From: Sitta carolinensis
Lineage: Eukaryota > Chordata > Aves > Passeriformes > Sittidae
Reading direction: 5' to 3'
Length of the DNA stretch: 64,000 bases
NCBI GenBank assembly: GCA_032173965.1
Contig: CM063312.1
Span: 186,001 to 250,000 of the forward strand
Shown: positions 35,301 to 46,427 of the stretch, piece after piece
Layout: every line of letters starts with the position of its first letter
Position numbering within the stretch: position 1 is the first letter of the stretch
Notes under the pieces: generated by a model
Told to the model about the DNA's origin: nothing
Database searches by the model: none
Seen by the model: only the letters and a program-made list of their open reading frames with translations
Translations under genes and position numbers: made by a program

Positions 35301-38300
35301 ACTCCCCATCCTCCTTCCCCCCCTGATTCCCTGTCTTGGGGACTGGCGAAAACCCGGGCAGGGGGAGCTTCAGGGCACCAGGGCTGGTGCGGGGCCCCTG
35401 CCTCTCCCCCGCCCTCTCCCTGCCACGCTCGGGGCCCCGCCACACCCCACAAAAACCTCGCACTGGCGCCTTTTTTTGGGGCTTTTGTCCTTGAGGGAAG
35501 CAGGGTGCTTTGGAGATTTTTTTTCCCCCCTGCCCTGGTGCCCAACCATTTCCATGTCTTCCCCCGCCTCCTTGGGTCTTCTGCCCAATGTTTTTGGCAC
35601 AGAAAAAGGTAGCGAGGGGTCAATAACTTTGAGAGAAGCCAAAAGGGCCCCCACCTTCCACCACATCAACAGGTTTCCCCTGCCTGCCCAAATTGCCCCC
35701 GCCCCATGGCCAGCCAATGCATTCTTGTGGAGGTGAGCCTGATGGGCCCTGCTCCCCACTGAGCGCCTCCCCCCTCGCCCCTCGTAGCTCAGCGCCGGGA
35801 ACGTCCCACCCCGTCGCTGCCTGGCCCTCCCTGGCTGTCGGGCTCCCTCCCCGGCTCCCGTCACTTTCCCTGTGCCTTTCAGGCCTGGATTGCCCAGACT
35901 TGACTAATATGGTGGCATGCCGAAGATCATGTCGAGGCAGCTGCGAGCGAGTGCAGGGAGAGGCGTCCCGGGGCTGAGAGGGCCTCGTGGTGCTCAGCAA
36001 GGATCCCCCGTGGGAGAAGGGGGGGCGCTGAAGCTGCAGGGGAAAACACCCTTGGGCTGGCGGGGTCGCCTGGGGGAGCTCTCCCAGCTCCCCCTCCCGG
36101 CTCAGTGCCTGATGCTTTGGGGCAGGGCCCTTTGGGCCCCTGGGGTCTGAGGCAGCAAGTTGGCAATTCACAGACCTGTGTTCCACCAGGAAGAAAATGC
36201 GCCCCTGTCTCGAAGGCTTTTTGGGGCTTTTGAGTGAAGCAGACGGAGAGGGGTTTCCAGCAGGGCCCCTCTTTTTTTTGCCAATGTCTGCGCAAAAGAC
36301 ATCATATATTCAACATCACTTTTCCCCAAAACTGGCTGAGTCCCTCCTGCCCCTATTTGAACCACGTAAGGGTCGTCCCCCAAACTCGGCCACGGGCGCT
36401 CCCCTGGGGCACTTTGTCCCCGTGGATTTTCAGGGCCCGTTCCCAGGGGGGCCTAGAGTAGTGGTTCGGTCTTTTCTTTCCTCCAGACAACACCATGTTA
36501 CTGCTCTCCATTTACCCTTCTTAAGGTGAGGGGTTTTTACTGGAAGAGGGAAAGAGAATTTTGACCGAGCCTGCTCCCACTCTTCTTGCACTGCCAGAGG
36601 AACCCGTGTGTGGCACAGGGGAGGTTTTTTGTGATGCTGGGTCCCCTGGAGGGGCTCGCTGCCTCCTGCCCTGGTGCCTTTGGGGTGCAGCCTCCTCCAC
36701 CCTGGCACAGGGGGGGGTCGTGTGCCCGGGCTGTGGGGGCCCTCTCCACGCTCTGCTGCCCTCCGGCTTTTCAGGGAAACACGCTTGTGCACCAAGTTTT
36801 CCCGAAGAGGGAAGGGTCTCCAAAAGCTGTAAGGGGGGGAGGGTGGACGTTGGGCAAGTGCCTGGAAAATACCCCAAAAAACGCCCTCCCCTGTTGCCCC
36901 TTTTGTGGGGGCTGGGGACGTGCCCCGGCCCCCGCCCTCAGCCCCGGGGCCCTGGGCGCTGCTGCCGCCCCCTCACAGCCCTGCCCCCGGGCCCCCCCGC
37001 CTGCGGCCGGCGCCCGGGGGGGCCCTCCGGGCACGGGGCCTGTGGGCCCCAGGGGTGGCACGCCCTGGGCCCAGCTGGCCGCGGGGGCCCGGGGCAGCTC
37101 TGTGTCCCGGCATGCCGGGGGGCCGAGGGGCACAGGGAGAGCTCCAGCCCCAGGGAGGGGGAGGGGCAGCGGGCTGGCAGCGGGACTGGGGGACTGCATG
37201 CCTGCCCCGGCTGCGGAGACTCGTTTGCTGTGTGGACGAGGGGGGGGTGTGGGCAGACACACGGGATATCGGACACGGGCAGGTTTTGGCTAGACTTTCT
37301 AGCGACCTTTGGCAAAGCGTCGCTGGCCATAGCAAAGTTTGAAGGTGTTCCCTGGCAGGAAAATCCCTCAGGTCTCTGCAGATCAGGGTCGACCAAGGCT
37401 CCATCCTCTCTGTTCCCGGCCTTGAAGCCCCAAGGGAAATACCCAGCCCATCCCCCTCTAATGTGAAATCAAGCCCACTTTTGTCCGAGTGCGAAGAAGT
37501 AGTCACTTTCAGACCAGTAACCATGTCCCATGAACACACAGGGGCACACTGAAGAGGACACCATATCCAAATGTTTCTGGGGCTCCAGCAAAGCGAGATC
37601 AGCACAGCTGACCTGTAGAACTCGCATGCCTTCACCCTCTCCCTGTTTTTTAATACTCACTCCGTCCAAAACCCCCAACCATGTCCGTCCCCTGTTTTTC
37701 CTTTTGCTCCCCTCCGTTTGAAAATCCAAATCTCCAGCCCCAACATTCCCAACCCTTTTCCCTCCCAGTCCCCCTTTTTTCTTTTTTTTCCCATCAATAA
37801 ACATTTCACTTCTTCACTTACCCCAGTCCATGGAGCTGAACAGCACAAATCCAAACCCTGGGGCCCCACAGGCCCCTCCTCCCCTTTCCCTTCCCGCCGT
37901 GTTTTGTGCAGAGAGGCAGAGAAAGGGCAGATTAGGCGGAAAGGGCCCTGTGCTGAAGGTCCATTCCCCAACACTGTGGTTACAGTCTGGCGACACACGG
38001 AAGGCCAGGAGTGGGACAAGGAGCCGTTGCCGGGGAGAAGTCATGTCTAAGGCCCTGCCATTTTGCTCTGCTGCGTTGTCTTGGTTTAATATAAGTCTCA
38101 AAATCAGGAGGGTCCCTTGGAATGGGGAAAAGGAAACCCCCCCCTTTAAGTTATTATAATTTTTAATTAAGGCTCTCAGGGGAAAGAGGGAATAGGGAAA
38201 ACCCCCTTCTTTGGAGAATTAAAAAAAAAAAGTGAGTAAAACTGTCCTGGGTTATCGAATTGTATCCCCATCGTCTGTTTAAATCAAAAAAAAGTTCTGC

Positions 38301-38345
38301 ACCTTTTAAACTGGATTGAGTGCAGGGGAAAACATGGAATGCTAA
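32391..38345. other. Low-quality sequence with no second copy in the window
   Basis: It shares the homopolymer inflation of the surrounding block but has no clean counterpart. GC-rich open frames of up to 300 codons occur on both strands (for example 33423-34190 -, 36561-37466 +). They lack recognisable domains and cannot be trusted at this error level. If the A-B order reflects a real tandem arrangement, this stretch would be what lies between copies, and perhaps what lies in the gap left of 10655. Confidence 0.55.
34130..34219. repeat. C-rich simple repeat (CCCAT/CCCAC)n
   Basis: Runs of CCCATCCC and CCCACCC over about 90 bases. The other strand is G-rich with repeated GGG tracts, so a G-quadruplex is possible. 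It lies in low-quality sequence, so its length is uncertain. Confidence 0.7.
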
Positions 38346-40930
38346 GGCAGTTTTTTCAAAACATCAAGATAAGAGTTTTCAGCTTTCCTGGGCACACACG
38401 AGTGTCGTCTGCAGTGTGGGTGGTGGGGGGGGAGCTTTCCTTGCTTTTTGTTATTTTTTTGGGGGGCTGAAGCAAGAATTCTCCAACTGTGAGGGTTTTT
38501 TTTTTTTTTTCCTTGGAACTGTTTGAACCCGCTCTGAAATAAAACCCCCAGAGCACCAGAGCTCAACCCCCGTGGCCCCCCCGGCCTGGGCCCGGGGCCC
38601 GGGATTTCCCCGGCCAGGGGCTGACACAGACGAGGGGCCGAGCGCACCCACGCAAACCCTGGATTTTGTCATCTCAGCGAGGGCGGGATTTTTTTTCTTT
38701 GGAAATTTAAAATTTTTTTTTTTTGACTGTTAAATAAACACTTTTTCCACTTCCCTAAGGAAAAATCTTCCTAAGCAGTTTGGGGGGGCCGTTTGGGTTT
38801 GTTTCTGGAGGGACCCATTCAAGGTTTCTTCCCCCAAAATTTTCCTTAAACCAGGGCAAATACAAAAACCAAACCCATGACAGAAAATGTCAGAATACAA
38901 CCGACACTCTTGGCTCCCGGGGGCGTACAGTCCAATCAAATGGGGCTGCAACCTTCTGGAGTGGCAGATTGTTCGTTGAAGCATGATCCTGTAAAAAAAA
39001 TGTTGAATCCTCGAAGGGCCAGTGCGTGTAGATAGGTCTGTCCCCCTGAGAATCCAGTGGCAAAGGCTCCTGGTTCCAATTTTCAAATTTTTTTCCCGTA
39101 GGAATGCTTGGGTCTTCTCCATGGGGCACCTCCCAGTGGATGATTAATTTTTATCATCCTGCAGGGGGACTCAAAGGCCCTTAACAGAAAATACTCTGTG
39201 CCTGAGGGTGGGGTCCCCCCCGGAAAGATAAAAAAAACTGCCCCCCCTTGTTTTTTAACAGCCGGCCCCCTTTAAAAAGGGTTGCCCCAACCCCACCCCC
39301 GCCCCAGTTCAACAGATGTACAGAATACAGACTTTGGGTTCACCTTTTCACTGCAACCCAAGACGCTGTGCAAAGGACAGATAATGAAAACAAAAAGGAA
39401 GGAAACTTTAGGTTTTTCTGGTGGGGGTTTACCCCTTCAAGGGAAAAATGGATTGGCCCCAAACCATGGGGGCTGACCTTGAAAGAGGGAAATACCATGG
39501 CGGGCTGTTGCTTTGGCTGCAGTGGCATCACAAGCCATTGCAAACCTCATCTCTCCTGGCCAATGTAGATGACATTGAATGGAAAACTCCCCCTCCAGGG
39601 GGGAAACTCGGCCTGGTTTTGGGTGGAGGGGGAGAAGGACAAAAAACAGGGATCCCCGAAGGGCCTGCCGTCCCCTCCCCCCCTGATGGAGCACCAGCTC
39701 CATCCCTGCTGCGCTCATCACTTTTCAAACCCAAACCAGAGGTTGGTAAGTATTCTTTTCAACAGAACTAATAAAATAAAACTTGCTTTGCATCACAAGA
39801 GCGTTTCAGAATTTTGTGCAGGGAGTCCGCAGAATCGAACCCTGGAAAATTTAAAACCAACTTGGTAGCTCTAAGCCCCCAGAAGGTTCCAGGGAGGGAT
39901 GCACAAAAGGGAAAGGGGCTTGGAAGCTGGAAGTTTTCAAGAAGACTTCCTGAAAGCACAGCAATGCCCTCCCTACACAGGGGTAGGAAGGGGCAGAAAC
40001 CAGAGACCCTCAGGATTTCCCTTTAAAAGGGACTTTGGGTGTGCCTAAAGCAAAGGAAGCCACACAGTGGCCCGGACACGGACCGGGGACCGTGCCGGTG
40101 TCTGGGGCGCTGTCAGCAGTGCGGGATCCTGGGGGCATTCTGGGCCCACAACTGACAATGACAGCCCCGCCTCAAGGGCCCTCAAAACCCAAACCCAAAA
40201 ACCAGATGGAGGGCACCCTTCCAGCCCCCTTGGGGACACAGCAAAACAGCCCCTGCTGCTGCTGCTGCTCTTTCCTCTTTAACCTGGTTTGGCTGTGCTG
40301 AGGGCAGAGCCACCAGGCTGTCTCGTCTCCAAAGCCCGTTGGGACGGGGAGGGAAAAATGCTGTGACACGGTGAAAGTCCTGGCGGTTCTGGCAAGAGCA
40401 CCTGGGAACAGGGCTCTGCTCCTGGGCCCGGGAACACCCCCGGGTTTTCTGCCCGTGCCCGCACACAGCTGGGGGAGGAAGAGGCACGGCAGCTCGTGTT
40501 TGAGAGGCCTGGGGGGCACACTGAACTTCCCCCTGGGGGCAAAACTGGGGCAATGCCAGGTGGATCCTGCCTGAGAGGAAGAAGGGAAATTTAGCCCTGC
40601 CAGGCTTCTTAATGTGTCCCCTTTCGTTTTCCCAGGAAAGCTGCACATTTGGCAATGCCTTTTGGGGGAAAGGGGGGTTTCTTCCCAAGGCAAGTGCTTC
40701 CAAGGAGCTCCCATGAGGGCGGTGCAAGTGCCCCCTTTAGCTCTCTCTGGGCCCTTTATTTCCCTTAGGCGGTTGAACTTTTCAGAGGGGGAGGGGGAAG
40801 GAAAAGGGTGGAAAAGCAGTGTCACCCAAGCTGCTCTGGACCTGCAGAGATAAAATTGCCCTAACAACCCAACTGGACCAGCCCAGGACGTTAGAGACAG
40901 AATGAACAAGTTCCCAGGTTAGAGACAGTC
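38346..40930. repeat. Corrupted duplicate of 10655-13372
   Basis: Starts with GGCAGTT...CAAAACATCAAGATAAGA, like the first bases after the gap, and stays collinear through the solo LTR (here about 38890-39370, minus) to the CCCAGGTTAGAGACAGTCAG block. It then jumps to the equivalent of 15193. The 1.8 kb at 13373-15193 is absent here. Confidence 0.85.
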
Positions 40931-41376
40931 AGTTTTTTGGCTGGGTTCTTTTTGCTTTGCTTTTGCCTGGCTTCTGCTTTTGCTCCTGCTCTGCTCTTGC
41001 TTTTTCTTCTTTTCCTTTTTCTTCGAATTACTTGAACCTGCTTTGGACTGGGACCTGAGAAACCCCAAGAGTTTGCACCTTGTGGCCTGCAGCAGCCATG
41101 CCCAGCACTGGAGGGACTGACAACAGAGTGACCACCCACAAGAAAGACTTTCTGAGTTTGTCCTTTTTTTCAGAGCAGTGAAAGAGTGTTGTCATCTGGT
41201 ATAGTTCATTTTGTGTGCTGGGGGCTGCTGTGCCTGTTAAATAAGCAGGTTCTTTCCACGTCTCTCCGAGGAATCCTTCCCAAACCTGCTGGGGGAGGGG
41301 CCGTGTGGGTTTGCTTTCTCTAGGGGTTCCCTTTTGGAGGTTTCCTCCCAAATTTGTCCTAAACCAGGACAAGTTT

Positions 41377-41854
41377 CCATTCCACCACAGTGGTCTCTTG
41401 GATTCCAGGAGGCCCCTCTTTGTAACAATTCAGATTTTGTTCCTAGAGTTTCAATGCATCACAGTGATGTCCTTGGTTCCATCAGGCTCAGGTTTGGCAC
41501 AACTCAGCCTTGGTTCCATGTGATTCCATTCCATCCCCATAGGCTCTTGGATTCCATGAGGCCCTGCTGGGTCACACTGGAGCCTTGGTGCCATGTTTTC
41601 CCATGGGGTCACCATGGTCTGCAGCATTCCATGAGGCCCCTGTGTAGAACAGTGGACACTTGCTTCCATGAGTTTCCATTCCATCAGGATGATCTCTTGC
41701 ATTCCATGAGGCCCTGCTGGGTCACTCTGGAGCCTTTGTTCCATGTGTTCCCATTGTGACACAATGGTCTCCAGTGCTCTATGAGGCTGTACCGTGAAAC
41801 TGTGGACACTTGGTCCCATGAGATTCCATGTTGTCACTGACAGGAAACTCCATA
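41377..41854. repeat. 75-bp tandem array, second copy
   Basis: Duplicate of the array at 15638-16115 with only a few substitutions. Confidence 0.8.
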
Positions 41855-42587
41855 AACACCAGAGGTTTATGTGCAAAAAGGAGACAGAGGAGTCCTTCAC
41901 CTTCATTTGAATAAAGGGAGAGTGTTCACCAGGGCACACACAAATGTGGGGTTTTGTCTCTCGAGGTCTCAGAGGGCTCAGACTCCTTTAATCCTAAACT
42001 CCCATCCCCATGTTGCCCTCTTCCTTTCCCCACTGGCCGAGGGACCAGGAAGGTACAGCCTTCCCAATCCACCTACCCCCTATCCCCCCTTGACCCTGGC
42101 ATTTCCCCCACAGTTCAGAAGTTCAGGCTTGTGCAGACCCTGGTCTGTGTCAGGAGCCAAGCTGTCTGGGCCCGGGAACAAACCTGCTGCCCAAAGTCAG
42201 CAGAAACCTCACAACCCATTTCAAAGCCCTTAACACCCATCCCTCCACCCATCCAATTCTTTGGAAAGACATCAGCACACATCTTTCCTCTCACATTGAT
42301 GTTTCCTGTACTACTGACAGCCTTTTAAACCCAGCCTTGGGCCTGCCCTCTCTGCTGTTGCAGTTCCATGGGCAGAGGTTGTTGTCTCTTGCCCCTTCCC
42401 ATGGGCAGGCTGCTGTTCAGCCATCTCCAGCACAGCAGGGCCCCAGCCCACGGCACTGGCACCTGGCAACACAAAATCCATCACTCCAAATGGCCCCCCT
42501 TCCTCCTCCTCCTCCTCCTTCCCAGGCATTTGGCCCTGCCAGTGGGGTTTGCTGCTGGCTGCTGCAGGAAAACGGAGAGCCCTGTGA

Positions 42588-43015
42588 CACTGTGGGGCAC
42601 ATGGAACCAAAGGGCCAAGGTGGCACCGTGGGGCCCCACAGAGCCAAGGACACCACTGGGACACTGCAGGGCCTCGTGCAACCAAATCTCCATTGTGACA
42701 CTGGGGAACCTCCCAGAGCCCAGGAAACTCCTGGGACACTGTGGGGCCCATGGAACCAAGGATTCCATTGTGACACTGAGGATCCTCATGGAACCAAGAG
42801 ACCCTGGTGACACTTGGGGACTGAGGAGACCATTGCTGAGACTATGGAACCTGAAGAAACAAAAATTCATGTCGACTCATGGAGCAAAGGCCTCATGGAA
42901 CCAAAAAGTTCATTTGGACACCATGGGGCCCCCTGGAACCAAATCCCCATTGTGACACTACAGAACCTCCCAGAAGCAAGAGTCCATGGTGACACAACAA
43001 GGCCTCGAGGAATCA
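42588..43015. repeat. 37-bp tandem array, second copy, inverted orientation
   Basis: Duplicate of the array at 16848-17275 with only a few substitutions. Confidence 0.75.
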
Positions 43016-43674
43016 AGGAATCCAAAGGTCTAAACATTCCTTGCATGGTTCTGCCTTGCGGATGAGGAACCTGCCTGGTGGCAGCTTGTGCTTGGCACAC
43101 ACTTGAAAAGGGTTCCTGTTTTCAATGGTGAAATTCAGGAGTTTTAGATTGCTTCAAAAAGTAGTAACAGAGGAAACTCTCCCTTTGGCTGTGTGCAGCC
43201 AGTTCTCCAAGCAAAGCAGGTGCCAGGTGAGTGAGGATAGACAGGATGGGGTTAAGCAATGTGAGCAAGGTTTTCCACACAAGGTCAGACCTCAAGGCAT
43301 AGCTTCACTGAGCAGACCAGAGCTCCTTAGATGAGACCCTGGATCAATATCCACCACAGAATGTTGCAATCACTTGTGCTCTAAACAGAACAGTAATAAA
43401 ATACATCCTTGAAAATAAGAATGTGTATTTCTTAGAAACTCTTGGAAATATTTCTCCATAACTGGGTTGAAAACCTTCCTCAAGAACTTTACCAGACCAA
43501 AGGGAAATCGAGGCAGAACCATGGATTGCCAAGAAACCCCTCAAGAATTCAGTCATAACTGAGCCCCGAAGTTTCTAACACCATTCATTTGTCCCACTGA
43601 GGAATAGGACAGAGGAAATGACTAAAATTAATCATAGGATGCACTTGTAAATCTTCCTCCTTAGGAGAACTCCA

Positions 43675-43678
43675 AGCT
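43675..43678. other. Target-site duplication AGCT, left copy
   Basis: AGCT lies directly left of the provirus and again directly right of it at 52507-52510. Gammaretroviruses typically duplicate 4 bp, alpha- and betaretroviruses 6 bp. Confidence 0.8.
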
Positions 43679-44147
43679 TGTTGCCCGATAAAAGAAATTA
43701 AAGACACATAACAACCGAAGCCGTTATATGCGGTGCTTTATTAGGGCCCTGGGGCAAAGGGGACTCATGTCCAAAGCCAGAGCCCGATTTAGTCACAAAA
43801 TTTCCAGGTTTTTATACTTTCCCCCACCATCCCCATCCCACCTATACATTGTTTTTCTTTATTCAAGCGAATTTTTCTTAGATCAGGTGCATTGTTTTTT
43901 CTACATTTAAGCAAATCCTTCTTAGATCCGGTGTATTGTTTTTCTACATTCATGCGAATCCTTCTTATATCATGTTTTATCTACAAAGTCGTTATGCCCT
44001 GTTCTCAAGACAGTGTGGTTGGTTACTTAGTTACAGCCTTAGAACTACAAACACTCAGCACAAGGTTTCTAACAGCATCGACTAGGCCCGATTCAAATCC
44101 TTAGCAGAACTACTACTACTTTATTTTTTTTCAGTTTATTTGCAACA
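43679..44147 (-). mobile_element. Provirus 3' LTR
   Basis: 469 bases with perfect TGTTGC/GCAACA termini. On the minus strand a TATAAA lies at 43811-43816 within GAAAGTATAAAAACC, and an AATAAA lies at 43737-43742. It differs from the 5' LTR at about two positions (near 43991 and 44016). Confidence 0.95.
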
Positions 44148-44164
44148 TTATTCCCCCCTTTTGA
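44148..44164 (-). other. Polypurine tract
   Basis: On the minus strand AAAAGGGGGGAATAA lies directly upstream of U3. It is the expected plus-strand primer of reverse transcription. Confidence 0.8.
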
Positions 44165-44197
44165 GCATCCTTCAATTCTTTGCAAGGATGCTCAACT

Positions 44198-44452
44198 CTA
44201 AAGTTTTTCTTTTTGGAACACTGGATTGTTTTGACCTTTAACATCTTCATGCTGCAGTGGAGGGAGGTTCAGTCCATTTCCTCGGGACATCGCTTTCATC
44301 AGCCGACGAGTCTGTCGTCTTTCCTTTGTGATGATCCTTAGAGCGCACTTGTATGCTCCCCAAATTGTTAATAACAATATCAGGATAAGTAGTACGTTTT
44401 GTATTATAGATGAGATCCAACCAGAAACCTGAAGTCCCATTGATTTTAACAA
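44198..44452 (-). pseudogene. Env C-terminal remnant: membrane anchor and cytoplasmic tail, out of frame
   Basis: This 84-codon frame holds a strongly hydrophobic segment of about 20 residues (VLLILILLLTIWG core) followed by a basic Cys-containing tail. That is the expected transmembrane anchor and cytoplasmic tail of the Env protein encoded upstream. It is in a different frame from the main env reading, which stops at 44514. A short stretch between the two is open only in the third frame, so two indels separate the ectodomain from its anchor. Confidence 0.75.
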
Positions 44453-44513
44453 AGCTCCTATCCAATTGTGTTCTGCCTCTTTTTAATTTCTTTCGTCTTT
44501 ATTTCAACAGACT

Positions 44514-46427
44514 TTAATTGAGAGATATCTTTTCTACTTCTACTGTAACGTTTGGAATATGGATACAACAGTGGTCAATTTGGTTACTTAAATATCTACA
44601 GACTCCATGTTCTTTCAGTAGAAGCATGTCTAGGGTCATTCTGTTTTGTAGGGTCATTCTGGATGTCGCTTGCAATTGTAAGTTTAAGTCTTTAAAACCC
44701 TTCTTGGTGGCTGCTGCCAATCGTTCGGTTTGCCCTAGCAATTTATACAGCATTTCTTTGTTTTGATAAGTTGATACAGGTGGGAATAAGGATTCTAATA
44801 TCCACCCAAATTTTACTCCACTGTCAGGTTCATGCCATTCATCTTCTTCGGTTATGTCTCTCTTAGGCCTTATGACTTGGGATTTTAATTTTGACTTCTT
44901 CCAGAATGGACATAATGTGGGAACTCCTAGAGTAATTTGTGTAACTGGACCATCTAAAGAAAGATGGGTGGTCCATTGTCCGTGTCCCATTACCCACACT
45001 AGATTTCCTGGACTCCTAATTGTACTAGTTTTACAATTTAAGGCAATTCCTCTTCTTTCAAATTTGTACTGTTTCATGATAGTATGATTATAACTTCTGC
45101 ACTCGCATCCTGCTTTCAGTAACATTTTTACAGGAACTAAAGTGATTCTGTTTTCTGGAGTATCACATGTAAGAACCTGTGTGCAATTCCAATTTTCATG
45201 GTGTTCTCTTATTTCTCTTTGGCCAGTGCCTTTGCCAGTCACTTTGCTATAATTTTGATTTCTCTCTCCGCTCCACTGTACACACCAATTTACTTTACCT
45301 ATGTAACTATATTTTTCTAACAGGCTAAGTCCCCAATTTGTTTTCCAATCATCCCATAACTCAGTTACTTGTGTTTGATTTTGGCACTCGAGTTCTTGGT
45401 ACGGAATTTTTACAAATTCTTCTTTTTGCTGGAGGTAGTAACACCATCCATAATTATCTGAACCAACCCAAAGCCGCTGCTCAACACCTGTTCCTAGTGA
45501 CTTTGGTTCAAATCGTCCTCCACGGCTTTGGCACTGCCAAGCATTTGTGTACTCTGGTGTATGTGAATATTCCTTTTTGATCACCTTTTTTAGTATTTCT
45601 CTTTTTTCTGTCCAGCACATGGTAATATCATTTTGCTGGATTGGGGGAATAGGCATAGGTATAATTCCCCATGGTATTGGTTCTCCTGCAGCCTGGGGTA
45701 ATGGGAGACAAGCAGTGATTTTTGAAGTATTCTGGGCCCTTCCAAAGTCTCTGATTAATCCAACTATTAAATTTTCCTGTTCAGGATTCCTTTTGAAGGC
45801 CATATTTGTACTATTTTCTTGTTCATAATCCTTTTTAAGGGCTGTGTCAATGTGTCTGATTTTCCTATGGTGTAAGTGCATTAAGGTCTGTGTTTGTGTT
45901 TTGTTGTTCTTTTCCCAAGGTACTATTCTCAGTTTTATCTGGGTATAATCAGAGCTATTTTGAATTCTTACTAAACATTTGTAAACATCCATTTCTTTCT
46001 GTGTTACCTTTTCCAGTCGTAAGGTAGTGTTTCCCGTTTGTGTATCCTTATTCCAAACCATAACAAAACCGTCTTTCCGGATGACGTTACCCTGCTTCCA
46101 GATTATTTCTATTTCTTCGACTTCAGTTTTCTGGTCCTGGGTGAACAAACAAGTTAAATTGGCATCCATCCCTTCTATAACACTAACAGCTGACTCTGAA
46201 ACAGTAACATGTACTAAACCATTAGTGGGAACCGTTTTCATTGTAACCAGTAACAGAATAATCAAAAAGGCTACTTTGCGCGAAAAATCATCTTGGTCGG
46301 AGACACTGCTTGAACTTCCCATTGTTCTGGGACCTTCTTGATCCTGGTGTGATGAATCCAGGTGTCGATCCCTGCAACTTTGACGGCTGTGAAGGTCGTC
46401 AGGATCACCTGGTGTGGACCATTCCAT
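44514..46427 (-). pseudogene. Retroviral env with N-terminal immunoglobulin-like domain; frame broken before the membrane anchor
   Basis: Env mediates receptor binding and membrane fusion. The frame is open for 637 codons. The better start is Met36 (46322), just before a basic residue and a hydrophobic signal core (52-62). Residues 72-169 read as an Ig V/I-set domain: Cys93, Trp110, a TLRLEKV strand (135-141) and DVYKC (147-151). N-linked sites lie at 90, 133 and 157. The rest of SU is Trp- and Cys-rich, and I see no CXXC motif. RPKR at 520-523 is a furin-type cleavage site. TM has a weakly hydrophobic N-terminus, a heptad region, an LQNRMTLDML immunosuppressive-type segment from 593, and Cys610...Cys620-Cys621 (CX9CC, not the usual CX6CC). 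Translation stops at 44514 before the anchor. The first 35 codons overlap the end of pol. The gene looks young but broken; whether the SU alone is made is unknown. Confidence 0.85.

Larger units (their letters stand above)
40931..43672. repeat. Clean near-identical duplicate of 15193-17938
   Basis: I count by eye roughly twenty single-base differences or small indels over about 2.7 kb, for example GTGGTGTCC against GTGATGTCC near 41468 and CAGCTTTCC against CAGCATTCC near 41628. It carries the same repeat module and the same two inverted minisatellite arrays. Confidence 0.9.

Noticed and set aside
36561..37466. A 301-codon plus-strand frame
   Set aside because: Low-complexity Gly/Pro/Arg composition, no domain, and the sequence quality is too poor to trust a frame.
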